Shown: piece after piece, positions 34,580-44,713 of the stretch | Position numbering within the stretch: the stretch's first letter is position 1 | Layout: each line of letters begins with the position of its first letter | Assembly (NCBI RefSeq): GCF_910592395.1 | Contig: NC_088317.1 | Coordinates: 13,084,001 to 13,148,000 of the forward strand | Source: Lineus longissimus | Lineage: Eukaryota > Nemertea > Pilidiophora > Heteronemertea > Lineidae | Reading direction: 5' to 3' | DNA length: 64,000 bases | The notes under the pieces: generated by a model | The model's input: only the letters and a program-made list of their open reading frames with translations | Told to the model about the DNA's origin: nothing | Databases searched by the model: none | Position numbers and translations under genes: made by a program

Positions 34580-35332
34580 ATGAAAACCGTATTGGACATT
34601 AATTCCAGTGACTACCCAGAACAGAAATCACATGATTTAACCATACATCTTAACACTGAAATTCAGAATGTCATTAGCGTCAGTTTGACATTTGCAGGGA
34701 TACCTTGTACATTCTACAACATAAGTAAAGCAAAACAAAATAACGAAATTAAGGTGCGTGGATCTTCAATAGATGCTACAGAGATTAAAATACCCGATAG
34801 TCTCTATGACCTAGAAAGCTTTTCAAAGATGTTTGCAAATGAATTGAAAGAAAATAGTTTAAGCAAAAATGCTGTTAAGTTTGATGTTGATGAACCCACT
34901 GGTAGGACAGTAATGAAGATGCTTAAGAGAAAAAATGGAGAGTTCTACCAGATTATGTTTTTTGGTAAAAGCAATGAATTATTTGGCTTTAAACCGGAAT
35001 GGCCTTACCCCACATATCCAGTTTTACCAACAAATGGTGAGTTTGTAAGCGATAGGCCCATAAATTTTAGACCAATGGACTATTTTGTTTTCCACAGTGA
35101 CATCGTCAACAATGTAATGAGCAATGGCAAGCCATCAGATGTCTTAGCCACTAGACCGATAAAAGAATCTAACTTTGGAGATATGATAGCATATTCCTTT
35201 GGGGATAACATGGAAATTCCGTGCAAATCAAGTGTTGGCAAGTTGAATATTCGCCTAGATGAAAACAATGGCATTATCGACCTTAATGGTTTTGATGTAC
35301 AGTACCAATTGACCTTTACTCACTGCGCCTGA
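34580..35332 (+). CDS. Minor capsid (penton-like) protein
   Basis: 250 residues, intact, starting in AATAAATG. The start MKTVLDINSSDYPEQKSHDLT, the middle LPDxLYDL-type pattern (IKIPDSLYDLESFSKMF) and the end DLNGFDVQYQLTFT match copy C, and fit single-jelly-roll minor capsid proteins of Polintons, where a YxL/DLxxF helix follows the first strands. Role: it would fill the fivefold vertices of the capsid. It has no twin-hairpin repeat at its C-terminus, unlike copy C, so it shows the empty site. Family assignment is inference from pattern and position. Confidence 0.68.
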   Translation: MKTVLDINSSDYPEQKSHDLTIHLNTEIQNVISVSLTFAGIPCTFYNISKAKQNNEIKVRGSSIDATEIKIPDSLYDLESFSKMFANELKENSLSKNAVKFDVDEPTGRTVMKMLKRKNGEFYQIMFFGKSNELFGFKPEWPYPTYPVLPTNGEFVSDRPINFRPMDYFVFHSDIVNNVMSNGKPSDVLATRPIKESNFGDMIAYSFGDNMEIPCKSSVGKLNIRLDENNGIIDLNGFDVQYQLTFTHCA

Positions 35333-35389
35333 TTTTTTACTCACTGCGCCTGATTTTTACTCATTTTGGCTAAAATCACACTAAACTAA

Positions 35390-35827
35390 ATGGCAGGCAT
35401 AGCTATGATGGTTGGTTCTGCGCTGGTGAATGGTTTAGCCTTCACCGGTTCTGGATACCTTTTTAAAAAACTAGACAAGAATGGCTATGAGGATGAAATG
35501 AAGATACATAATTTAGCTCAAGAGCAATTGCAAAGAGCATCCACAGAATGGGATGAGCATAGGAAAAGTACCATTGACTTCGTTAACCTTGAATTAAAGA
35601 GAGAACATGAAGCAGCAATTGACTTCAAAAATGCCGACGCCTCACTTTCATTGTACAACAGTTTAAACCCGCATAATGGAATTACCATTCCTAGACAACC
35701 GCAATTGAGCGATTACTACAAGCCCAGCGATGAAATGAAGAATTACGAATACCTTTGGATCATTTTAGGATTGAGCGTCTTGGGTTTTGGGATTTACTAT
35801 TTCGTTGGAAAGAAGAAGAAAGACTAA
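35390..35827 (+). CDS. Coiled membrane protein of unknown function
   Basis: 145 residues, start in CTAAATGG. An N-terminal glycine-rich hydrophobic stretch (MAGIAMMVGSALVNGLAFTG) precedes a charged helical region (HNLAQEQLQRASTEWDEHRK). Near the C-terminus is a second membrane span (YLWIILGLSVLGFGIYYFV) followed by a lysine tail. The gene overlaps the convergent ATPase gene by 4 bp. It is conserved in copy C (53717-54175). Two membrane segments around a coiled region could suit a membrane-interacting virion component. This is speculative. Confidence 0.75.
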   Translation: MAGIAMMVGSALVNGLAFTGSGYLFKKLDKNGYEDEMKIHNLAQEQLQRASTEWDEHRKSTIDFVNLELKREHEAAIDFKNADASLSLYNSLNPHNGITIPRQPQLSDYYKPSDEMKNYEYLWIILGLSVLGFGIYYFVGKKKKD

Positions 35828-36432
35828 ACGTGAATAAAACCATATGGGTGTTCTAGTCTTATGATTAATTTAGATCCTTTCGTCTTTTTAAGGGCATCTA
35901 TGTATTTTTGCCTCTGGTCTTTAGGGATAACACTATTTTCTTCTAAGGCATCTTTCATTGCCGATTCATCCTTGTTGAAAAAAAGGACTAAAACCCTTAT
36001 GTTCTCTCTGAAGTCCTTAACAACAGAGTTGTACTTCTGAACGAGTAACCAAACAGTCAGATTGTAGTGCCTACCGGAAAAGGCAAGATTACATAACTCA
36101 GACACTTTCTTCTTTGTGTCTCTCAAATTAGCACAGTCATCAATGATGAATAATGTCTGTGATCCTTCGAAGGCCATGGTGGCAAATTGAAGCACAGGAT
36201 CTAAATTATTGGCTACAGCAATTGGATTGACAATGAAAACATTCTTGTCTTCGTAAATCCATCTCCTATTGTACGTCTTGTTTCTGAAGTAAGTGGGACA
36301 GAAAATGACTATGTTCTGGAACTTATGACGATATTCCTTCTCTAAGAGGTCAAGAGCAAAATGCGTCTTACCGCAATTGGTGACTCCTGAAATCAACATG
36401 TTGTGTGGCTCGTAAATAAATACTTCACCCAT
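35824..36432 (-). CDS. A32/FtsK-like genome packaging ATPase
   Basis: 202 residues, intact. The Walker A motif is GVTNCGKT at residues 16-23, and Walker B is TLFIIDDC near residue 93. A downstream Q/N sensor region (VWLLVQKYNS) fits the A32-type packaging ATPases of the FtsK/HerA superfamily found in Polintons and large DNA viruses. Its job would be to pump the element DNA into the capsid. It is divergent from the integrase gene, with only 4 bp between the two start codons, in a shared palindrome CATTTAAATG. Confidence 0.88.
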   Translation of the reverse strand: MGEVFIYEPHNMLISGVTNCGKTHFALDLLEKEYRHKFQNIVIFCPTYFRNKTYNRRWIYEDKNVFIVNPIAVANNLDPVLQFATMAFEGSQTLFIIDDCANLRDTKKKVSELCNLAFSGRHYNLTVWLLVQKYNSVVKDFRENIRVLVLFFNKDESAMKDALEENSVIPKDQRQKYIDALKKTKGSKLIIRLEHPYGFIHV

Positions 36433-36439
36433 TTAAATG
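36430..36439. promoter_or_regulatory. Shared divergent start-site palindrome CATTTAAATG
   Basis: The start codons of the ATPase (minus) and integrase (plus) face away from each other with only TTAA between them. On both strands the text is TTTAAATG. The same arrangement is kept at 54838-54847. No space exists for separate leaders between the genes. Confidence 0.7.
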
Positions 36440-37481
36440 GATGTAAAGGATGACACACAGCAGTACCTAAGGGATTTGTACTACAACCCCGAGAGTCCCG
36501 TGGCTTACAGTTCTTTGAGTAAGATGTGGAAACAGGTCAAGGAAGATGGTAAATTTATTAAACAAAAAGAAGTTAAAGAATTTCTAGAAACACTACCAAC
36601 TCACCAACTACACAAACCGGCCATTAAGAAATTCACCTTCAGGAAAACAATGGTATCGTACATCGATCAACAGTGGCAAGCAGATCTTGTGGACATGCAA
36701 AAATTTGAGAAACAGAATAAAGGCAACAGATTCATTTTGACAGTAATTGACTTATTCAGTCGCTATGCTTGGGCTATGGCTGTTAAGAGCAAGAGAGGAG
36801 AAGAAATCAGAGATGCATTTAAAGTGATCTTTGAGGAGGCTAAACCAACGAAAATCCAATTTGACGAAGGCAATGAGTTCTACAACCAACACTTTAAAAA
36901 ACACTTGAGAGAAAACAACATAGAGTGGTTCTCTACATTTTCAAGTAAGAAGGCAGCAGTTGTGGAAAGATTAAACAGAACTTTAAAGGATAAAATGTGG
37001 AAATACTTCACCGCAAAGGAAACTGACAAGTGGGTAGTTGTCCTAGATGAATTGGCGAGCGGGTACAACAACTCATTTCACTCACTGGTACAACCTTTAC
37101 GGTCTACATCTTAAAGAAACATTTGGTGACCCGAAGTACAAAGTAGGTGACAGCGTCAGAATTTCAAAGTACAAGACTATTTTCGACAAAGGCTACTTGC
37201 CGAATTTCACTGAAGAAGTTTTTCAAATAAGACAGATAATCTTCACTCATCCAATCGTCTACAAACTTGAAGATTACCAAAGGGAAGAAATTCAATGATA
37301 TTTCTATGAGGAGGAATTAAGTTATGTTCCTAATCCTGACCAAATAGAATACAAGATCGAGAAGATAATAAGGCGCAAGACCACTAAAGGTAAAAAATAC
37401 GGATTAGTGAAATGGAAAGGTTACAGTGTTAAATTCAATGAATGGTTACCAATTTCAGGAATAAAAAGCCTAAAAGACTAA
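36437..37481 (+). pseudogene. Polinton integrase with chromodomain, deletion and stop
   Basis: Matches the intact copy at 54845-55996. The zinc-binding and catalytic part is open up to about codon 220, including WQADLVDM (first Asp), QFDEGNEF (second Asp) and AAVVERLNRTLKDKMW (Glu). A deletion of about 55 bp at 37081 then shifts the frame, and a later TGA at 37296-37298 replaces GGA of the other copies. The chromodomain remains readable at 37370-37481. This copy lacks the two twin-hairpin insertions present in copy C, so it provides the empty sites. Confidence 0.92.
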
Positions 37482-37515
37482 AAAAACCTTAATTTAAAAA
37501 CTTGTTATCCTTTAA

Positions 37516-38439
37516 ATGGAGAGTCAAATGGAAGGACAGATATTTAACATGAACTATTATGGTACAGTGAACAACAACTATTATGGTACTGTCAATGTTA
37601 ATCAGTCTCCTATTAATCAGTCTCCTGTTTATCGGGAACCGGTTAATCGGGAACCGGTTTATCAGTATCCTGTTAATCGATATCAACCAGTAGTTTCAGG
37701 GCCTAAATTTAAATGTGTTAAGTGCAATGCAACAAAACCTGAAAGTGAATTTGATAAGAATAGAAGAGGCAATTTACTGGATTATTGTAAATTATGTGGT
37801 TCCACGTTAACCAAGAAATGTGGTAAATGTGGAGAAGTGAAATTACTAAGTGATGGTGAATTCGGTAAAGAAGGAAAAAAACGCGAATGTAGAGCTTGTT
37901 TCAATTCATACTACAAAGGTTATCTTGATAAAAATGGTAATAGAGAAAGTCATAAAGTCAGAGTTGATCTAAACAAAATAGCCAAAGGTGAGTGCCCTGA
38001 TAACTCGAAATTACATCTAGGTTGTTCCAATGAGTTCTTCAGGGATTGGTTAAACTACCAAAGGGGACTATCACAAATACAAATAGTAGATGAGGAGTTG
38101 GACCATGTTCTACCAATAAAGGAATTCAAAGATCATCCAGAACTGTGTTACTCTTGGTTTAACATGCGGCCAATGTCTAAAACACAAAACAGACAGAAGA
38201 GTTCCACAGTCGACTGGAGTATTTTCAAAGAGCAATTGGGCCGCTCATTTAACTTTATGGTCAATAAGAGTAATGAAAACTGGTTTGACTATCGAGACCA
38301 AAACGTGATAAATGAGTGGAAAAGGATAAGAAACAAATATTTTTGGAATAACCCAGAATTTAACGATATCCTTCTACTTAATGATTTTCAGACATTTTCA
38401 GGTATCTTCAGACATTTTCAGGTATCTTCATCTGAATAA
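37516..38439 (+). CDS. HNH-like zinc-binding protein
   Basis: 307 residues, intact. The N-terminus has low-complexity tandem repeats (NYYGTVN, NQSPINQSPV, YREPVNREPV). Then come CxxC knuckles: CVKC, CKLC, CGKC and CRAC within residues 75-140. The HNH-like core ELDHVLPIKEF is near residue 194, followed by WFNMRPMSKTQNRQKS with the conserved Asn and His-like positions. It probably binds and cleaves or nicks DNA. I infer a role in element replication or recombination, since it sits between integrase and polymerase in all three copies. This copy lacks the twin-hairpin insert present in A and C. Confidence 0.78.
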   Translation: MESQMEGQIFNMNYYGTVNNNYYGTVNVNQSPINQSPVYREPVNREPVYQYPVNRYQPVVSGPKFKCVKCNATKPESEFDKNRRGNLLDYCKLCGSTLTKKCGKCGEVKLLSDGEFGKEGKKRECRACFNSYYKGYLDKNGNRESHKVRVDLNKIAKGECPDNSKLHLGCSNEFFRDWLNYQRGLSQIQIVDEELDHVLPIKEFKDHPELCYSWFNMRPMSKTQNRQKSSTVDWSIFKEQLGRSFNFMVNKSNENWFDYRDQNVINEWKRIRNKYFWNNPEFNDILLLNDFQTFSGIFRHFQVSSSE

Positions 38440-38718
38440 ATGAATAGAACTTGGGGTTACACAAAACGCCCACGTAATTGGAAAGAAAGATTAGAACGAT
38501 TTCATAGAGAATTAGATGCAGAAGTAGAGTCAAAGTTGGAGCCTGGTCCCGAAAAACCTTTAAAACCTGCTGGGCCAGAAAAACCTGCTGGGCCTGAAAA
38601 ACCTGCTGGGCCAGAAAAACCTTTAAAATTTAATGTACTTCAAAAACCTGTAGTTTCTGCAAGATCAACACTAAACACTAGAAATGTCAGAACAACTGAT
38701 TCTAGTTATTCCCACTAA
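38440..38718 (+). CDS. Small Polinton protein with PEKP repeats
   Basis: 92 residues, starting in GAATAAATG directly after the stop of the HNH gene. Same basic N-terminus as 1270-1539. The middle has four PAGPEKP-type units encoded by an 18-bp tandem repeat (38570-38620), the longest version in the window. Unit number differs in all three copies, which shows repeat slippage under retained reading frame. Function unknown. Confidence 0.7.
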   Translation: MNRTWGYTKRPRNWKERLERFHRELDAEVESKLEPGPEKPLKPAGPEKPAGPEKPAGPEKPLKFNVLQKPVVSARSTLNTRNVRTTDSSYSH

Positions 38719-38747
38719 TTAAATGGATGGAGATTCCCACTAATTAA

Positions 38748-39409
38748 ATGGATGGAGACAACAAGGTTTATCCAGATTTAAGTAATTTAAACTCTGAAAG
38801 TCAATTAAACTATGAAAGGTCTGAAAAGCATACAGAAAGTAACCCTCAGGCTTTCAGACTACAACAAATATGTGAGGTTAAGAGTTTCTTAGAAAGCGAG
38901 ATTGAATTTAGAAGAAAGATATTTTCAAAGTACAAAAAAGCATTTAGAGTAATTACTGGCATTAGTCATAGTCTTAATTTTGTAAGCGTTGCGGCTGGCT
39001 CAGTTGGTGTGTCTGCACTGGCTGGTGTCATCACAGCACCAATAGGTTTTGCACTTAGTGGAGTGACCATTGGTAGCGCCATTATCTCCTCAGCCCTAAG
39101 TTGGAAGAAAAAAGATATCCTGAAGAAAATTGAAAAACATGAGAAGATTGGAATGTTGGCAATTTCAAAACTTAACTCCATCAATGACCTGGTAAGTAAG
39201 GCCATGAGTGATTCACACATTTCAACAGATGAGTTTACCTTGATTCTCAAAGAAAGGGAAAAATACATTGCCATGAAAAATGCTATCAGAAAAAAAAACA
39301 GAGGGAGGCAAGTTCAGCTGTTGATGTGGAATCTTTAAAGAAGACTTTTTTAGAAGAAGGAAAAAAAATGGCGCAAACAGAGATGATAGCGAAACTGAAG
39401 TCACAGTAA
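38748..39409 (+). pseudogene. Glycine-zipper membrane-type protein, late frameshift
   Basis: Matches 57473-58132. The frame is open to about 39290, where an A run is one base longer than in copies A and C. It then reads out of frame, with the original stop at 39407-39409. The 30-bp start region is duplicated (38716-38750), each copy with TTAAATGGATGGAGA. The Gly-rich hydrophobic hairpin (SALAGVITAPIGFAL) is intact. Function unknown. Confidence 0.75.
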
Positions 39410-39494
39410 TGGTGTCACCAATGATTAATCACCATTATCACTATTACCCTCAACCATTATCGGTACCACCGTTATCGCCATCAGCACCCCCGAT

Positions 39495-39570
39495 GTATGT
39501 TGAAAGTGTCTGAAAATGTCTGAAAATGTCTGAAAATGTCTGAAAATGTCTGAAAATGTCTGAAAATTTA
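39495..39570. repeat. Tandem repeat, unit TGAAAATGTC
   Basis: About eight 10-bp units upstream of the polymerase gene, against about four in copy A. Confidence 0.88.
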
Positions 39571-39600
39571 ATTTAATAATTTTGTTTATTCTAAATAGAA

Positions 39601-42600
39601 ATGGTTGATAAAAATGAGAAAATACATTGTTCAACATGTAACAAGGAGATATCATACAGCAATCTTTCAGCACATAGGAAAACCAAAGGGCACAAAAGAA
39701 TGGAGTTAACAAGCAAGTCAGACTCGAGTTCTCGTTCACTGCGTTTACCTAACCCTGTTCTACTACAAGATACCAAGAAACTTGAACTACAGGACAAAGT
39801 CCGATTCGAGGCTAAGGAATTGGAGAGCATAAAGAATGTGAAGGATATCGAAGTGGTAAAAGAATTTGGTAAACCAGTTGTTACCATTCGTCTGAAAATT
39901 AGCAAGCAGGCAAAACACGTTTTCGAGTACAGAGGTAAACTGGAAGAAATTCTCTTCAAGCTAACTGATTACCATCATAAAATAAGTATTTCAGTTAAAG
40001 CTGAATTTGACAGATCTGGCGAAAAGGCTATCTATCCTATTCAATCTCCAATGGAAAGCATAACTTCAAGAAATCAGGCAATTAATGCCCTAAACAGTCA
40101 ATTGAACTACATAAAGGCCGAGATTGAGGAACGATACTTCGAAGGAAGCGGCCTGAGTTTAAATGAAATCAAGTCATGCGATCTCACGATATGTTCCTAC
40201 AAGAAATGTAAAGGCGGTCACTACACTTGTTTACCATTCCGAACTAAAGCTGTAATTAATGTGAAATCAAATGATGAGAAATGTTTTCTATGGAGTCTTT
40301 TGGCTGCCAAATACCATGACAGCATTTCGTGTGAGAGGCCAAAAGGTTTTAATGCAACAGAAATTAACCCCTACAAGATGTATGAAAATGAGATTAAGAT
40401 CAAATCATTTCCTGTTTGCGTTCAAAAGGATATCCCTAAGATCGAACAAGACAATGGTATCAAGATTAATGTGTTCAAGTTAGAGAACGAATGGGCTAAA
40501 AGCATTTATGCCGCAAAGCTGGAACCACTCTACCTATCTAAGAACCATGATGATGATGATGTTATCGATCTGTTGTATTTCAAGGATCATTTCATGTACA
40601 TAAGAGACATAAATCTATTCTTCAAGACTGATAGGAATAGTGTGTTCATTTGTAGGAGATGCATGAATTACTTTTACAAGAAATCTACGCTAGAAAGACA
40701 TAAATTGAAATGTGGAAAATACGATTACTGTAAGATCAGTCTGCCACAACCGAATAGTAAATGGTCACAACTTAAGTTTGAAAAGCACTCATTCAAGAAC
40801 AGAGTTCCCTTTGTAATCTATGCTGATTTCGAAGCGATAAGCACAACAGTCAATGATAATACAACTCAGACAGATACCACTGTTACTACTAAAAACCTAT
40901 TCAAACAGATTGCGTCAGCAGTTGGAGTTTACGTTTACTCTGACTATCCACAAATCTACGCCAGTGGGTATCTCAGTCACAGAGGTGCTGATGTAGTTGA
41001 CGTTTTCTGTAACTGGTTACTCAGAATGGAAGAGACGTTCTCAACTCTACTGAAATGCAACATTCCTCTCACCATGACAGACGAAGATTTGGTAAGATAC
41101 TCACAAGAAACAAACTGTTACTACTGCAATGAATTGTTAGGTGATTTAGGTGATTTAGGCGAGGACAGAGTTCAAGATCACAATCACTACAATGGAGAAT
41201 ACAGAGGTGCTGCTCACAAAGCTTGCAACTTGAACGAGAAGAAAGCCATGTTCGTTCCAGTGTTTTTTCACAATCTCAGTAATTACGATGCTCACCTCTT
41301 CATCAGAGAATTGTTGTCTAGGTCACAAAAGAAACTGAAGCTTCTTGCTAATAATGCAGAAGAGTACATTTCATTTGAGTTAGGTTGTTTAAAATTTTTA
41401 GACTCTTACATATTCTTACAGTCTGGATTGGACAACATCACCAAATCTATGGAAGATGATGACTTTAAGATAACAAGGGAGTCTTATCCAAATCCTGACG
41501 ATTTTAAACTATTGAGGAAGAAAGGATCAGTGCCTTATTCATTTTACACATCACATGAAAGTTACAGTGTTACTCACTTAGAGAAGTCTATGTTCTTTGA
41601 TGAATTGAAGAATGAAATGGCGGATGATTTAGTTTACCTAAAATCCAAAGACATATGGGACCATTTCAAGATCAGAAATCATGGAGAGTTCATCGACCTG
41701 TACCTCAAAACAGATGTTCTTTTGTTAGCTGATTTATTCGAGAAATTCAGGGACGCTAATTTAAACAATTTCCAGATCGATCCTTGTCACTGCTATTCAG
41801 CACCTGGCTTGACCTGGTTGGCCGGATTGAAACACACAGACATAAATCTCGAACTTCTTACCGATACCGATATCCTACTTACTTTTGAAAAGGCAATAAG
41901 AGGTGGAATTTCAGGTGTTATGGGAACAAGACATGTCAAGGCCGATGAGAGTCATAAGCTCCTGTACATAGACGCAAATAATCTCTATGGCTGGGCAATG
42001 ATGGAAAGTCAGCCTTACGGCAGTTTTCAAATGTTTGACGGTAATAATACTATTAACAAAGAGAAGATCATGTCAATTCCTAAAGACAGTGAAGTAGGAA
42101 ATCTTTTTGAAGCAGATTTAGGTTATCCAGAGGAAATCAAGTTCAAGTCAAAGAACTTTCCATTCTGTCCAGAATCACTTTTCATAGACGACGACGAATT
42201 AAGCCCTTACCAGAAAGATTTACTTTGTGACGAGAAGAGGTCAAAGGTAGAAAAATTGATCCTCACACAGAAGGACAAGACCAACTACATCGTGCATTAC
42301 AGACTTTTACAGTTTTACTTAAAGCAAGGAATGATACTGAAAAAGGTCCATTCTTTCATCAGTTTTAAACAATCAAAGTGGTTGAAATCATACATCGACT
42401 TCAACACTAAAAAGAGGATGGCTTCTACTACTGATTTCGAGAAAGATTACTTCAAATTAATGAACAATGCTTTCTATGGAAAGACATGTGAAAACGTAAG
42501 GAACAGGGTAGTAATTGAACTGGTGACAGTGAAAGTGCCAAGAACTTCATGGCAAGTCCCAGGTTTTCATCGATTAACATCTTTGACGAAAGTAGCGCGG

Positions 42601-43313
42601 CAATTTGCATGAGGAAAACATCAATAAAGTTTAACAAACCAATCTACATAGGAGCTGCAGTACTGGAGTTGTCCAAGCTGCTGATGTATGAATTCTACTA
42701 CAACATACTTCAACCTCACTTTGGTGAGAAAAACCTAGAACTTCTTTATTTGGAAACGGATTCTTTCGTTTTAAAGATCAAAACAGACGATTTAACAGCA
42801 GACCTCAAAGGATTAAAGGATCACTTCGACTTCAGTAATTACCCAAAGGATAATCCTCTTTACGACACTAGCAAGAAGAAAGTTCCAGGCCACTTTAAGG
42901 ATGAGCTGGGAGGAGACGAAATGATAGAATTTATTGCCTTGAGGAGTAAGATGTATGCATACAGAACCAAGACTATGTCTGGAAAGCAAGGCTCGAATAG
43001 GACAAAGTCCCGAGAACAAAGTTCGAATAAAAATTCAGAAACAAAGAAATTGAAGGGAATCGCTAAGAATGTAGTGAATAAGTCTATTACATTTGATGAC
43101 TACGTTGATTGTCTTGAAAACACTATCACTTTTAATCACAAAATGCGTCATCTGAGGTCAGAAAAGCATCAAATGTATCTGGAAGAGATTGACAAGAAAA
43201 GCTTAAGTCCTTTCGATGATAAGCGTTTTATCTTAGAGGATGGAATCTCTACATTGCCTTTCGGCATGTACTATGAAAAATACATTGATTACAGTGATTT
43301 AATGAATTTTTAA
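39601..43313 (+). pseudogene. polB: Protein-primed DNA polymerase B (copy B), frameshift and motif C change
   Basis: 1003 residues are open from ATG in TAAATAGAAATGG. A C2H2 finger occupies residues 8-32. The exonuclease Asp409/Glu411 (YADFEAI), a Cys-rich region (CYYCNELLG), motif A Asp791 (DANNLYGW) and motif B 953-960 (LMNNAFYG) are intact. A 4-nt deletion near 42527 shifts the frame, and the remainder is open at 42549-43313. In the second part motif C reads YLETDSF: the catalytic Asp codon GAC of copy A is GAA at 42753-42755. It also holds a twin-hairpin insertion at 43000-43024 that copy A lacks. Non-functional. Confidence 0.93.
43000..43024 (+). repeat. Twin-hairpin repeat inside PolB copy B
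   Basis: GGAC-AAA-GTCC, spacer CGA, GAAC-AAA-GTTC. The site is flanked by ATA on both sides. Copy A (about 5790-5800) lacks it and is exactly 30 nt shorter. It is read as RTKSREQSSN, a different frame from the HNH inserts. Confidence 0.9.
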
Positions 43314-43374
43314 TCTTAATGAATGTTTAACCTTAATTAAATCACTTTAATTAAATAACCTTAATTAAATAGAA

Positions 43375-44117
43375 ATGGACTTCATAATTTTTGAGAATGA
43401 ATGCGATGAAGCCATATTTGAGCTTAACTTAACAGACCCATTGAACATAAAATCGATCACTTTGAAATCGATAGCGTTTTACAACTCTTGGTACCCTGGT
43501 GAATTTCTAACTGGGTATGGTAACATATTAATGAGTATTTACTTCAAAACTAAAATCATAAATACTACAAGATAATGCATAATAGTCATTACAGTTTATC
43601 AGACTTCTGTAATTCTATTCAAAGAACATTTCTAAAGAGAGGAATCAATCATGTTAATTTCTACTGCGACAAAAGCAATTACCTGATAATTGAACTAACG
43701 GAAGATAAGGTATTCAGATTAAGTGAAGTAGATGAAGAGGCCCAAATGTATTATCGAGTGTGGAATGAAAACTTAGGTTTCAAACAAACAGAATTTAATC
43801 AAAAAGGGAAATAATACTCCACCAAGCCACTTAACTTTTACAGAACAGAACTATTTTTAAGATCAAATTTGGTTGACAAAGCTGAGACCCTCTACAACAA
43901 TAAACATTCTGACATTTTATGTATTGTTCCTGTTGAAGATGGTGATCAGATACAATACCAGAGATATGAACTCAATTGCAAGAAAATAGTTAACAAAAAA
44001 TGTACAAATCAAGTCAACTTTGAAATCACGGATGAGAATGGTAAAATAGTTAATTTCAGAGGTAGCTCAGTTACTTTAAATTTTTCACTTGAAACTAAGA
44101 ATAGTGTGTTTGAGTAA
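43375..44117 (+). pseudogene. Second jelly-roll-like Polinton protein, frameshifted
   Basis: Three consecutive frames (43375-43575, 43575-43814 and 43869-44117) read as one broken gene starting in TAAATAGAAATGG. The start is MDFIIFENECDEAIFELNLT, the middle HYSLSDFCNSIQRTFLKRG resembles the post-strand helix of penton-like proteins, and the end is DENGKIVNFRGSSVTLNFSL. The end parallels DLNGFDVQYQLTF of the penton-like protein. I infer a paralogous minor structural or spike-base protein. Both copies A and B are broken, and copy C lacks the region inside the window. Confidence 0.55.
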
Positions 44118-44119
44118 TT

Positions 44120-44713
44120 CTACTCCATTAAACTAAGATTACATGTTTTAGGAGTTGTGTAACACCCTTCTGGTTTAATACCCTTTAATTTACTACCTTC
44201 TTGTTTACTACCTTCTGGTACACCACCTTCTGGTTTACTAACTTCTGGTACACCACCTACTCGTACTTTCTTGTTAGTTTTAATCTTAGGATAGCAGTAA
44301 ATGATGACTGCAAAACCAAATGCAGCTAAAATGACATACAGTGTTGTACTCCTGGAACTTTCAGTATTTTCAGGCTTATCGCGCTCTGGTTGATTATGAA
44401 TGCTATGATTTGAACTTTGTTCGGGTTCATTGTCTTTACTGGGTTCATCTTCTTTCCTGGGTTCATCGTCTTTCCCAGTAAACCTCTCCTTTTTTGACTT
44501 CTTGAATTCCTGAGATCTTTTACCTAATTCTCGAGACCATGCAATTTGTTTTTCTGATCTTTCTCTCTTAATGCGAACTCTGTTCTCGGGACTTTGTCCA
44601 ATGGGCTTTTCACTGTCTGTCACTCGAGCTATGCTCTCGGTCCCTGCTCTCTGGACTTTGTCCTGGTCCACTTCCACGTTCGGTTCCACTCCCATGTTCG
44701 ATTCCACTCCCAT
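44120..44713 (-). CDS. Single-span membrane protein, unknown
   Basis: 197 residues, intact, starting in TTAAATGGG. The N-terminus is acidic and overlaps the end of the next gene by 104 bp in another frame. A twin-hairpin insertion gives GQSPENRVRI at about residues 39-48. Then come a highly charged region (KDDEPRKEDEPSKDNEPE), one membrane span (LYVILAAFGFAVIIYCY) and a tail of EGSK/KPEG repeats. The gene converges on the jelly-roll gene with 2 bp between stops. Function not recognised. A membrane-anchored core or scaffold protein is possible. Confidence 0.72.
   Translation of the reverse strand: MGVESNMGVEPNVEVDQDKVQRAGTESIARVTDSEKPIGQSPENRVRIKRERSEKQIAWSRELGKRSQEFKKSKKERFTGKDDEPRKEDEPSKDNEPEQSSNHSIHNQPERDKPENTESSRSTTLYVILAAFGFAVIIYCYPKIKTNKKVRVGGVPEVSKPEGGVPEGSKQEGSKLKGIKPEGCYTTPKTCNLSLME
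44575..44599 (-). repeat. Twin-hairpin repeat inside the membrane-protein gene
   Basis: On the minus strand: GGAC-AAA-GTCC, spacer CGA, GAAC-AGA-GTTC. The insertion is exactly 30 nt relative to copy A (about 8610), with ATG repeated on both sides, which looks like a 3-bp target duplication. Confidence 0.92.

Noticed and set aside
41137-41171. GGACAGAGTTC in PolB copy B as a half twin-hairpin
   Set aside because: The same bases are in copy A as ordinary conserved codons, the stem does not pair, and only the neighbouring GDL repeat varies.
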